A DNA stretch of 64,000 nucleotides, taken from positions 2,666,001 through 2,730,000 of the forward strand of contig JAWNGF010000007.1 in assembly GCA_037039685.1 (NCBI GenBank). The letters run 5' to 3'. The notes under the pieces were generated by a model that saw nothing but the letters and a program-made list of their open reading frames with translations, made no database searches and was not told the DNA's origin. The position numbers and the translations under genes are program-made. Within the stretch, counting starts at the first letter, position 1. Every line of letters starts with the position of its first letter. This document shows, in pieces, positions 1 to 9,600 of this stretch. Origin of the DNA: Ceratobasidium sp. AG-K (lineage: Eukaryota; Basidiomycota; Agaricomycetes; Cantharellales; Ceratobasidiaceae).

Positions 1-2
1 AC

Positions 3-1118
3 TTCGACCGCCATTGGCGCGGTGGGTGAGTAGCAATCCGTTCCCTTGTTCTCGAACGCGTGAACGACTAATCAATCCGTTCTCTACAGCCATGAAATGA
101 TACTGTGGCTCGAGACCAAAGACTCCAAGTCTTACGCGCTGCTGCAGCCCGACGAGGTCTACGACTCAGACGTGAAAGAGGCCGGGGACGAGCGCGGGAA
201 TTGGAGGATAGTCACCAACTCATGGACGAGTGCGAGCGGGTGCTATCCAGGTGACCCTGCCTTCGTGAAAGTCGAACACGGTGATGAGCAACCGGATTGG
301 TGGCCCAAGGCGGGCAAAAAGGCGTGGAATTTCCATGTCAGGGAAGGCAAGAGGGTGCAGAAACGCCGTGCCGATTCTCCCAAGATCACTTTGGGGCGCT
401 CGCGGGCACTGGCGGCTATGAAAACGCAGGAAGAGCACGGTGCAAAAATCAAGGACGCAGAACGAAAAAGGCAAAAGCGTAAGGAGAATCAGTTCCCTGC
501 CGGGAGGAAGACAGGCGCGAATAAGCGTAAGCGGGAGTCGGAGGCTGGCGACTATGGCCGGCCCACACTCAGGAAGCGCAAGGCTGTCAACTATGCCGAG
601 GTTCCCTCGTCCCCACCCCCCAAAGGTAGCTCCTCAGATAGCTCAGATAGCACGGGCGGGAGCGATGGCGAGGATGATAGCGGCGATTCATCCACTATCG
701 GACAAGAGGGCCAGGAAAGCCCGCAAGGTACGTGATGCGTTGTCTCAAACAGATCCTATCATTGATGGAAGGTCATGCGGGCTACTGAGTAGCCTCCACC
801 GCGATTCCACACGGTCCTACCCTTATGTCGGACGCGCCCGGGAATACCTCGAAATCTCCGGTCAGCGCTGAGAGCACACCGGTCGCGTCCCCCGAGGTTG
901 CTGCATTGGCCCGCGCCTCTACCCCACTAGGAGCGCCAGGCTTCGCTGCTCCCGCCCTCGCCGCGAGTGACACCGTCCCCACGCCAGGCGGGTCTGTTCG
1001 CGACGCAGCGCCTCCCGTCACCTCTAAGAGCACGCAGGTCGAGCCCTCCTCGGGCGCGCAAGAAGCGGACCTCGACAACCGGTCCTCCAAGGCTTACTCA
1101 GGTATCTCGTCCGGCTAG
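3..1118 (+). CDS. Unknown protein, basic and Ser-rich, 5' partial
   Basis: The gene enters from the left edge of the window. I read three exons: up to 25, 90-727 and 793-1118. The introns begin GTGAGT (26-89) and GTACGT (728-792), end in AG, and keep phase. The first visible part (residues WLETKDSKSYALLQPDEVYDSDV) looks globular with several Trp (NSWTS, DWWPKAGKKAW). It is followed by a Lys/Arg-rich stretch with KRK clusters that could serve nuclear import, then a Ser/Asp/Gly-rich tract, and in the last exon an Ala/Pro/Ser-rich tail ending at TAG. I do not recognise a family. The layout, a small folded domain followed by basic and acidic disorder, suggests a nuclear or chromatin-associated protein, but this is inference. 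The last exon is supported by frame agreement only. Confidence 0.5.
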
Positions 1119-1715
1119 AATCCCACCGCGCTCCGAAGTACTATTCCTTGACGGTGATCGGGACTGTGTCGTATCCCGTCGCGCTAATCTCGTTCCGTTG
1201 TTTGTTTGTATATTCTGTACGTTATAATAACAAATTTATATGTCCTACGATTAGAAGGCCCCCGCCGCCATGCTTTCTCGTGATTATCGTGATAGTTTTG
1301 GTATAAGCTGTTTCAACTATCCATTACCCGCCACTTGCCAGACGCGGTAACGTTGAAACTCTCGAATTTCGAATTTTTCTCCCCATTATGGTATTTATCT
1401 CATCGTTAACATTCTAAACGGTACACTATCACGCTTTGCACTGCGCAACCAATGATATTCTGCTCGAACCCCAGCAGGGGGATGCTTAAATTATAATCGT
1501 ACACATCCAACAGACTGCCACACGACCAGCCGCAATCCCGAGTATTTCCTTACTCACGTTCCGTAGTCGCTGGTATCGGCTGCCAAACCTCCTTCGCGCA
1601 GAATCGATAATATGAGCGATGTGTATACTCATGCGCACCGTACTCACCTCGCGTGCAGGGGTATCAGCCTCGTCACCGCCAGAAGGGACTGTCACCGGCT
1701 TGAAGGTTCCTGCAT
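1119..1715. other. Intergenic, no gene seen
   Basis: AT-richer sequence between the unknown gene and the first H3-tail gene. A short minus-strand stretch at about 1620-1695 lies between an AG and a GTGAGT and could be an extra 3' exon of the H3-tail gene if splicing differs from my model. No repeat or RNA gene was recognised. Confidence 0.4.
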
Positions 1716-1922
1716 TCAAAAATTAGCGCTAGATTCGTGAGTCGCGCATAGACGGGTGAGAGACTCGCCGCTAGTCTGAGTGTCGTCGTCGTGATTGATG
1801 GGTGGTGGAACTAGATCGGACTCAGTCGAGCGCGCGGTATATTTGGGAACGGGTAACTCACGAATCATTTTCTTGGCTTTACCACCTGTGCTCTTGCGAT
1901 TAGTCGCCTTGGTTCTTGCCAT
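1716..1922 (-). CDS. Small protein with a histone H3 N-terminal tail (copy A)
   Basis: Exon 1 (1922-1862, 61 nt) encodes Met followed by ARTKATNRKSTGGKAKK and then MI. This matches the canonical H3 tail from residue 1 to 15 except Q5 to A and A7 to N. R2, K4, R8, K9, S10, T11 and K14 are all kept. A GTGAGT intron (1861-1811, 51 nt) follows, and exon 2 (1810-1716) gives LPPPINHDDD and a short polar tail, for about 51 aa in total. No histone fold follows. The paralogue at 3902 has the same exon length, the same phase and the same start of exon 2, which supports the splice model. A longer intron joining to an exon near 1695 is a possible alternative. Expected location is the nucleus if the tail is read by chromatin factors; the function is unknown. 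It could instead be a decayed H3 fragment, but see the codon argument in the findings. Confidence 0.6.
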   Translation of the reverse strand: MARTKATNRKSTGGKAKKMIRELPVPKYTARSTESDLVPPPINHDDDTQTSGESLTRLCATHESSANF

Positions 1923-2722
1923 GATTGAGGGATGAGAGGTAGTCGTGAGAGGGACGGTGTTTCGTTTCCGTTGGCTAGAACAACGAGATGGAACACAGTC
2001 ACGTGACTGACGCGTGTCAAATGACGAGGCGACAGCCACAATTCAATGGGCACGCTGATTGCTCCACGAACCGAAGCAACGGTCCACGGCGATCAGAAAC
2101 ACCCCGCCGTATCGTACGTTGTTCCGCCCGGCCGGTGAGCTTACACGGAAACCGAGAGAAACCGTTTCAATGGTCCAAACGGTCGGACTTCCAGCAACCG
2201 ATCGCCAATATCGAGCACAGGGACGCCAGCCCGGATCTCTCGGTGGGTCGGCTAGACCAACCTAAGTGATACGTGCTGAAGCTCCCCCACACCGTCCGCC
2301 TAGCAGAAACACGTGTAGCGCCACCGCTGCGATCCTTTAGAGTTTATGTACATATAACAGCTACTACAATTCGGAGAACGATAGAGTAGCTATCGCTTCT
2401 ATCACAAATGTCATGTAGTTTGAGGTTCACAGAGCTCTGGTTTCCTTTTGGCGCGACCTCCGTACCGATCCTACCTTCTATCCTCGTCTAACCGAGACTG
2501 TTCTCTGGCTCACGACGGCGAATGGGGCGAGCGCAGTGTTCGGTTGCACTGAACCCTTACGGGGAATCAGAAAGCTGGTCTAGGATATATCCCGTATCAG
2601 CCCCCACGAAGGCGACTCTTCCGAGGCCGCAAAATGTGTGTCAGCGCTGAGGCATGGTACAATATGAAGGAGCCAGAAGGAGCACGCGACCGTATGACAG
2701 ACCTCAAGGCCGAAGAATCGCC

Positions 2723-3003
2723 CGTGAAAGACTGAGATTGTCGTTGAAACTGACGGTGATATAGACATGGAACGCGAGACGACCGCTACAGATGATGACG
2801 GACATACGAATATGAGGCCCCAGGTGATCGCTACAGACGATGATGATATGAATATCAGGCCCGAGGTGATCGCCACAGGCGACGACGGTGATATGAATAT
2901 AGGGCCCGAGGTGATCTTTATAGACGACGATGGTAATACGAACATGGTGCCCGAGTTTATCATCATAGACGACGACGAAGACGACGATGTGGAAAAAATG
3001 TAG
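2723..3003 (+). repeat. Acidic 42-45 bp minisatellite with open frame
   Basis: Four to five imperfect units of 42-45 bp lie in tandem at about 2785-2985. On the plus strand they read as an acidic peptide repeat of the form DDDGDMNIRPEVIAT, ending in an Asp/Glu run and TAG at 3001. The frame is open from about 2723, with a stop just upstream, so this could be a last exon. The minus strand is also open in two frames, as expected for such a repeat, so the coding strand is not certain. The acidic plus-strand reading is the most protein-like. Confidence 0.4.
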
Positions 3004-3486
3004 AGCGTCGCAGGTGTGAAGGACAGGTAAGTGCCCTTGTTGTAGTCCATGTTCGCCCCACGAGCTAAATCCTTTGAAAGAATTACAGTTTACTGGGCGC
3101 TGTTTTATCTCCCGTGTACATTCAGCCATACCAAAGCAGCGTGTATACCTCGATGTACTCGAACTTTTGATATATAGGATGATCGAGTTGGTCTATCAAA
3201 GGTAGCCGTCACTCCATGAGTATTTATTGAGCGCCACTAAACTCGCCCACAACACGCCATAAAACTTGGAAGTGTGGAATTACTAAACCAAGAGGTGTTC
3301 GTGTTACGTTGGCCAGAATTCGTATGCACTTCAGCCGTACCCCTCAAAATGGGCCTTATGCAAGTGCGTAGTGTCAGGGTCTACTCAACTACTTGGGCTC
3401 AAGATGTACCGCAGGGTATGCGAAAAATATCGGCACCCCTGTCTCCTGTCGGCGAGAAAGGGTTCTAATTCCACGGCCAGCCTCGA

Positions 3487-3902
3487 TCAATTGATTGGAC
3501 GAAGTAACAATGTTATGGCACAGCTAGAACATTCCTTTCTCATAATCACTCGCCCTCCTGAGCTGCCTGGCAAGGTACCTAGGGATACAAACGCAAAGTC
3601 AGCAAAGTCCACAATCATCCATGAATCACTTACCCTACTGGCCGCCGCGTTGGGTTTGACGCTCTGAGGAGCGGCCTCTGAGGAATTAGAACCTTCTATT
3701 TGCTTAGGCAAGTCGGGATGCAAACCCTCCCTCTCAAATCCAACACGCCCGCCTGGAACATGTAAATCGCAGTGGGAGTCGGTAGGTGGTGGAACTGGAA
3801 CTGGTTCAATGGCGCCCTTGAATAATGCGACCATGACTCACGAATCATTCTCTGGGCTTTGCCTCCTGTAGACTTGCGACTAGTTTGCTTCGTTCTTGCC
3901 AT
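3487..3902 (-). CDS. Small protein with a histone H3 N-terminal tail (copy B)
   Basis: Exon 1 (3902-3842, 61 nt) encodes Met then ARTKQTSRKSTGGKAQR and MI. This is identical to H3 over residues 1-15 except A7 to S, and diverges after residue 15. The intron (3841-3795, 47 nt) starts GTGAGT. Exon 2 (3794-3487) begins LPPPTDSHCDLHVPGG and gives a protein of about 122 aa. A further GTAAGT at about 3635 could be spliced, producing a shorter form that ends in QEGE. Nothing after the tail resembles a histone. The start is exactly 1980 bp from that of copy A on the same strand. Between the copies, modifiable residues are conserved while several codons differ silently, which suggests the tail sequence has been under selection. 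Confidence 0.6.
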
Positions 3903-4856
3903 AGCTACACGTGAGAGCAAAGCGATGACAGCCGGTCGTTGGCAATGGTTGTTAGTGGAGCTCCTCGACGTTTGCATCCGGACCCCTGCTAGCTTTGGCG
4001 CCTATTTCCCTGGAACAATAATGGCCAAGAAGCCTTGTATAGCTGACGCGATCTGGCCAATTTCAGGAACAAAGAGATCCAAGACGGCGGACCGCAAATA
4101 ATTGGACGTGCTTTGTTGTACCCTCAGGCAGGCATTCAAGATTTTCCGCGAACCATGGGATATATGACCAGTCCGGCACAACGACCACCTTTCGCAGGCG
4201 TGGACAGAATAGCCCAACGCCACGCAGTAAGGTGCTAGTCAAGTCAATCTCCATCTATCACCGATGTATGTTTTATCGCGAGAGAACTACGCTTGAAAGG
4301 TCTGTCAAAAGTTTTCGCTGAAGGGTTGACGGACATCCATGGCGACATCTGTGCTGAACTGGCACCTAGATTGCCATATTAAGCGCAGCGTTTGTCCGTC
4401 TATAAGTGTAGATTACAACCGTCAATCAATATACATTTGTTTCTAGGTACAGATCAGATCAGTTTGGATATCAGATACAACAAGATGTGGTCAAATACTG
4501 GCAGGTTACTGAGTGATCTGCTCGTATTTTCTATGAATCTGCCTTAGCAGTATCTGACCGTATCACACTCGATCTGACCGTATCCCACCATATCTGCCGG
4601 GAGATACCCGAAGATATTTTGGAGTGATCTCCGGTGATCGCGAACTTACATCCACGTCGGAGTAATTCAGAACGAGCGTCAGCAAAAGAAGCAGCGACGA
4701 CGTGTTGCCACAGGCGCATCGGTTGCTTCCTTCGCAGCACGTGATGTTGTTGTTTCCCTTGGCACGTCACGTGGCAGCTGCGGTTTGTTTATCAGGACCA
4801 CGTGACGCGGTTTGTTGTTACTCCCAACCACCACACTCCCGGTCTCGTCGGTTGTG
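3903..4856. other. No gene recognised upstream of H3-tail copy B
   Basis: This stretch would hold the promoter of the minus-strand H3-tail gene B. A short minus-strand open stretch at about 4223-4002 ends in hydrophobic residues (IGQIASAIQGFLAII), but it has no supported splice partner. Several copies of a TCTGACCGTATC-like word occur at about 4540-4600. Confidence 0.3.
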
Positions 4857-5949
4857 ACGCGCCACCGCTGTGGGCTATGCCCGTCCGTTGAGCCCGGCCT
4901 CGGGTGGACAAGGTTGCGCGTGAACGACGAGTGACAAGACCCGGGCCCTCGACAGCTCTGAAGCGCGCTCCCCGGGATGAACATCCCCCGCTCATCTCCC
5001 AGACGACAACCGCGCCCTCGCCCAGCCGCTGTAGGCGCTGCCTGTCCGTTATGCCTTCGGGTGGACGTGGCTGGGCGGGTCGAGTGCAACCTCCCCGAAA
5101 CCCCCCAGACGACCGCGACTACCTCGCCCAGCCGCTGTAGGCGCTGCCTGTCCGTTATGCCTTCGGGTGGGCATGGCTGGGTGCGGTGGGCAACTCCCCA
5201 GCTCGACGACCGGTGCAGGATCACTCGCTCACCCAGCCGATGTAGGCATTGCCTGTCCGCTAGGCCCGATTCGGGTGGACTTGGCTGGGTGCGGTGAGCG
5301 CGTTCTTTCGACACGTCCACCAAATGAACACTCTCGCACCCGGTCGCTGTAGGCGCTGCCTGTCCATTATGCCCGTTGCGGGTGGACTTGGCTGGGTGCA
5401 GGGAGCGCATTCCCTTTTTTGATGGCCCAGGACGCGATGACTCCCACACCCGGCCGCTGTAGGCGTTGCCTGTCCACCATGCCCGTTTTGGGCGGACTTG
5501 GCCGGGTGCAGTGAGAATCCGATTATTCCATGGATGCAGGTCGGACGCAGGAACTCCCTCACCTAGACGATGTAGGCTCTGCCTGTCCGCTATGCCCGTT
5601 TTGGGTGGACTTGTCGGGGTGTGGGTGAGTGTGTGTAAGCTTTGCCACCACAGGACGCGACCACCCCTCACCTGGTCGCTGTAGGCGCTGCCTGTCCGTA
5701 ATGCCTGTCATGGGTGGACTCGGTTGGGTGTGGGGAGCGCACCCCATTTTTGATGGGCCAGGAGAACGATAACCCACTTACTCAGCCGTTGTAGGCGTTG
5801 CCTGTCCATTATACCCGTTTCGGGTGGACCTGGCTGAGTAGGCTTGAGCGGCTTCTTGACGGTTGGAAGCGGCCAATGGCTTCCTAAACCCAGCCGTCGT
5901 AGGCGCTGCCTGTCCATTTTGCCCTTCCTGGGTGGACGTGGCTGGGTTT
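4857..5949. repeat. Ten-copy array of a covarying three-way-junction hairpin
   Basis: Nine units start at 5019, 5125, 5230, 5336, 5447, 5560, 5669, 5779 and 5886 (pitch 105-113), and a diverged tenth lies at 4857-4921. Each unit is about 59-65 nt: an outer stem of 9-10 bp, a linker of the form GNYGT, a hairpin AGGC-N3-GCCT, then immediately a second hairpin with base GTCC/GGAC and tip CCCG/CGGG, then 2 nt and the outer strand again. Outer stems change on both sides together: CGCCCAGCC/GGCTGGGCG (unit at 5019), CACCCGGCC/GGCCGGGTG (5447), TACTCAGCC/GGCTGAGTA (5779) and AAACCCAGCC/GGCTGGGTTT (5886). In the 4857 unit the inner hairpin is GGGC/GCCC. The 40-50 nt spacers are unrelated in sequence. 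I recognise no known RNA, ribozyme or transposon end. Confidence 0.85.
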
Positions 5950-7302
5950 GTTGCCGCCATAAAGCCGTCGACCGTTGGACACTTTGCTCACGGTAGCCAA
6001 GCATTGTACGAGAGGAGGAACGTTGGCAAACCGCTTTCGGGGCCGATGAGACTCGCTCGGAACATTTGCGTGTGCACTGGGAGCAGGGTGTTACGTAGTA
6101 ATTTTGAAAATGGGTTTTGCGCATGACTTTATATCACAACCTTGAAATAATAATACAATTTTTGACCAAAGTCCTAGCAGTGCCATCAGCCTCGCAATAC
6201 GACCCTAGATATAAGAGGGCACTACGTGTGGCATAAAACCAGCGGACTTACCACGAGTATGCGCGATATTACGAAGTGCCCTGCCCTCAGAAGTCGTGAA
6301 ACACTACTCAACGGGCTCAGTTTTTGTTTCAATAGTCTGCTTTGGGACTGCTGTGTGATTGTAACCTTGACAGATGGAGGTCAGTCGCCACATCTGTTTA
6401 AGTGTCATTTCCTTGGACGCGGTTCGACTGCTCGGGTCGAGTTCATGGTTGAAGTCAAAACCAAGTTTGAGGAGGCCGGCAGTGGACGACAGAATGTATG
6501 TGGCAATCACGTATGGCCCTCGAGAGTGCTCGGAGCGAATCTATCTGTCAGCAAGCATAAGATCTTTCGAAAATTTTATCTCTATTTCTCGAGGACGATG
6601 CCAAGTACGCATGTGCTGATGTATCACGATGTGTCTCTAATGCATTTACTTTACCAGAGTAGGCAGTTTAGGAAGCGGAGAAAATATACTCGTTTCGCTC
6701 ATGGGGGGATACGGTGTTGAATGTAGCGGCGGAAGTGGGTCGGAAGATTCATTGTGTACCGATTAATGCGGCGCCGTATTATGGAGAGCAAACAGAGTTT
6801 CATAACCTAACCTGACGGAAATGACCATTATTGGTAGCATGCAGAGAATTGGTTAGCGCGGGTTAACCATTCAGCTCATGCGTTTTGCTCATCATCCCGA
6901 CTCGAAGCCAACAAGTGGGGTAGCTTGGCTCCTGGGACTGGCCTAGTTTCCCCCAAATAGATGTTGGAATTGCTCAGGATTCACCGCCAATCGGAAGGAT
7001 TGACATTTATCGCGAGTCATGAAACGCTTACAAAAACAGGTCCCCGTAAATGACATCTAGCGAGATCAAGCACGGTACCCAATGCCTCAAAGACTACTTT
7101 GTTGAGCCGTAAGCGCTACAAACCGCTGACCTATTGCAGGATAGTTGGTCACTCCTTCCAAGATCATATTTGGCCAAACAGGAGGGCGTTATACAGATGT
7201 GTGGCCAAATCGCAGCCTGCAAAAGGGTACGGATCATAGACTTCGTAGTTGATAGGACACGATTTTGTAGAAGCTTTATGTATCAAATGAGTAAATCAAG
7301 CG
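5950..7302. other. No gene recognised
   Basis: The longest open stretch (6226-6720, plus) has no recognisable domain and no clear splice sites, and I do not call it. No further hairpin units of the preceding array were found here. Confidence 0.4.
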
Positions 7303-8765
7303 TCACATCGCGCCCGGAGGAGCCGGTGATTCTGTCACGCTGTCCGCACGTAGCTTCGCTACTCGGAACGGATATGGGCGAGCGGCAACAGCTTTGGCCG
7401 CCTTTGCCTTTCCTTTTCCTCTTTTCGCTCCACGCATTGCTTTCAAGATCATAGTGATCCTATCCTTAAGGGGACGCAAGTCAAGGTCCAAATGAGAAGA
7501 TTCGATGTACGTGTTTGGTTGCTCATCACATGGGCGAAGGAAGTCGTATTCCTCCAGCCGGACGAAATTTGAACATTCACTGCCCGACGTTTCGTCGTAA
7601 AAAACCTAGCGTGAAATTGAGTTGGCGAGTGTTCGGGTTCATGTCCAACGAACCGGACAGGGTACATACAATAGGCTTGCCAGATCGCAGGATGATATAA
7701 GGATCCGTCTCTTTGGGTCGGAATGTGTGCGGTGGCTCGAGCGGTGAAGGCATTGAACTGTCATCGGAACCCGATGTCGGGTCGAAACTCAATGTCGGGG
7801 CGACATCCAATGTCGGGGCGACATCCAATGTCTGATCGTATCCCACAGATTCGGTGCTACCTGGTTCGACGCTGTCGGTTGCACTGAAGCTGTTCCCCTG
7901 CTGTTTATGCTCGCTAGAAGTACTGTGACAAACGCAGGGCTCAAGTGGGAAGTCTTTCTCTGATTAAACGCATCAATGCTAAGTATTAACTCAAGGACAG
8001 CTGTAGTACGTGGCGCACCTGTCTCGCCTGTCTTGTCCCTAATCCATACACCTATCTCAGCTCGGAAGTCGCGCTTGAGCGTCACAGGATATGTCATGCA
8101 TACAATGATAACAGCGTGCACACCGTAGTCGGATCCATGGAGATAGGTCCATGCCTTTTTTTTCACATCTTCGTATGGCTGGCTATATGCAGTCTCCAAA
8201 ATGACGCGTGGCATTGTGAATCGTTGCGGAACCTCGTCTCCGTCCTCGTCTTCGTCTTCGTCCTTGTCCTGGCCTTGATACTGGTTCTCGCCTTTGTTCT
8301 CGCTCCCATCCTCGCCCTGGTCCTCGCCTTCAGCCTCATCCTCTTCCTCACCATTCTCCTCGTCCTCTTCCTCGCTTTTGTCTTCACCTTCGTCCTTATT
8401 CTTGTCTCGGCTGTCTTCCTCGTAGCATAGGTATATTGTCTGGTCGGGCTGCCGCAGACTAGGGAAAATCTCGAGCCTAGCGCTACCACCCATGCTGACG
8501 TAGGGCCAACCGCAAATTGCGATACGCACTAGCCAAGCCGTTTAAAATTACTGTCTAGTAGTAGTAAATCGTCGCAGGTAATTTCACCAACGAGAAACGC
8601 GCCCTGCGCAGCCCCCTGGTACCACTCGGTTATGCCCTTAGCCAGCGACTGCAACTCTGCATCTGATTTTTTGGCTGGTTCATGGCTTATGCTGACTCTC
8701 CGCTGGGTGAAATTGGGGCTTTTGAGGGTAGAGAGGACGAAGGTGTTGCGGGAGGTGATGGACAT
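7303..8765 (-). CDS. Four-exon gene, unknown protein with acidic linker, possible nuclease-like domain
   Basis: The exons are 8765-8530, 8458-8019, 7959-7670 and 7605-7303. Introns of 71, 59 and 64 nt start GTGCGT, GTGCGC and GTATGT, and phases agree throughout, giving about 422 aa. The N-terminal part contains LAKGITEWYQGAAQGAFLVG. A run of about 60 mostly Glu/Asp/Lys/Gly residues follows, then a compact region with VILETAYSQPYEDVKKKAW and VHAVIIVCMTYPV, and finally a Lys/Arg-rich tail. The middle region resembles fungal proteins I associate loosely with Uma2-type or PD-(D/E)XK folds, but I cannot confirm catalytic residues. Just before the end of exon 3 is a tandem copy of an 18-bp word (about 7795-7830). 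The start at 8765 is the first Met of the open frame. Confidence 0.6.
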
Positions 8766-8925
8766 GTTAACGAGGATCGGTACAGCGAGTTAACGACGCA
8801 CACGTGGCCGCCGAAAAAAGTAGCCCTTACAGCGATTTGCAAAAGTACCCGCCAAGCGCCAACGAAAAAAAATCGAAAATCGACCTCTGGACTAAAAGTC
8901 GCAGCACTCCATCATTTCATGCAGA

Positions 8926-8927
8926 NN
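8926..8927. other. Two ambiguous bases (NN)
   Basis: The only non-ACGT positions in the window. They separate gene-bearing sequence on the left from AT-rich sequence leading into a decayed repeat-type gene on the right, so they may mark an assembly join or a gap of unknown size. Confidence 0.9.
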
Positions 8928-9600
8928 GTTGGGTGAGAAGGTGGTGAATAAAAGATATTAATATAGTATAAAAATTAAAATAAATGCGTGTTTTGATGTA
9001 TTTTCAGGGAGATGGGTCAGAAGTTAGTAAAAATAAAGGTGTATTAAGAGTTATCAAAAATTGGTAATGGCCATTAGTAAATTTTGGGAGTAATGGCGGA
9101 ATAATTTATCACTTGTAATTGGTCATTTATACTTGGTTGGAATCTTCAATTAGTCCCGGACTTGATAATGCGTGGATTTAGTTCAACGTAGTTAATCAGT
9201 AAGTATTAGTCCTTGGAGTAGACCTCATTAGTCCTGACTTGTAATTGGGATAAGTCGGAACTTGCAAATATCCATTGGTCTTGACTTGTAATCAGCCATT
9301 AGCACTGGATTAGGTTCCACTGGATTTTAGTGTTGCAATCTCCATTAGTGATTTGTACCAATTACCCTCCATACTGCTTTTTGTCCTACTCCCCACTCCC
9401 CCTCATCCCTCTATGCTGTGTTATTAATTTTTTTTGTCTGGTTTTTTGTTTACGAGCAACCTACCTCTATATAAATACCTCCCTCTCCCAGTTTTTCCTC
9501 CCTTGCTTTCTTCCCCCCTCTCCCAGCCCAGTCTGTCCCACCAAACCTCCAATCAGATTCCTCCTCATGCTTACTCACCCAGCCCCCACTCCTCAAGCCT
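8928..9600. other. AT-rich flank with short diffuse repeats
   Basis: Strongly AT-rich sequence with many imperfect words such as CTTGTAATTGG, CCATTAGT and GACTTGTAAT. It probably forms the 5' flank of the decayed repeat-type gene that follows. A TATATAAATA box lies at about 9468-9477. No gene is called. Confidence 0.4.

Noticed and set aside
1862..1922. Ordinary histone H3 gene
   Set aside because: The tail is followed by non-histone sequence in both copies, and no alphaN, alpha1 or alpha2 H3 segments occur within several hundred bases on that strand.
4679..5671. Minus-strand open frame of about 330 codons across the hairpin array
   Set aside because: It exists because GC-rich repeat units lack stops. 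Unit spacing (105-113) does not keep a repeat frame, and the paired changes favour base pairing over protein.
6226..6720. 164-codon plus-strand open stretch
   Set aside because: No domain, no splice support and ordinary composition; probably chance.
7820..8529. Plus-strand hydrophobic frame opposite the acidic tract (8116-8430)
   Set aside because: Leu/Val-rich runs are the complement of Glu/Asp/Lys codons in the minus-strand gene; no independent support.
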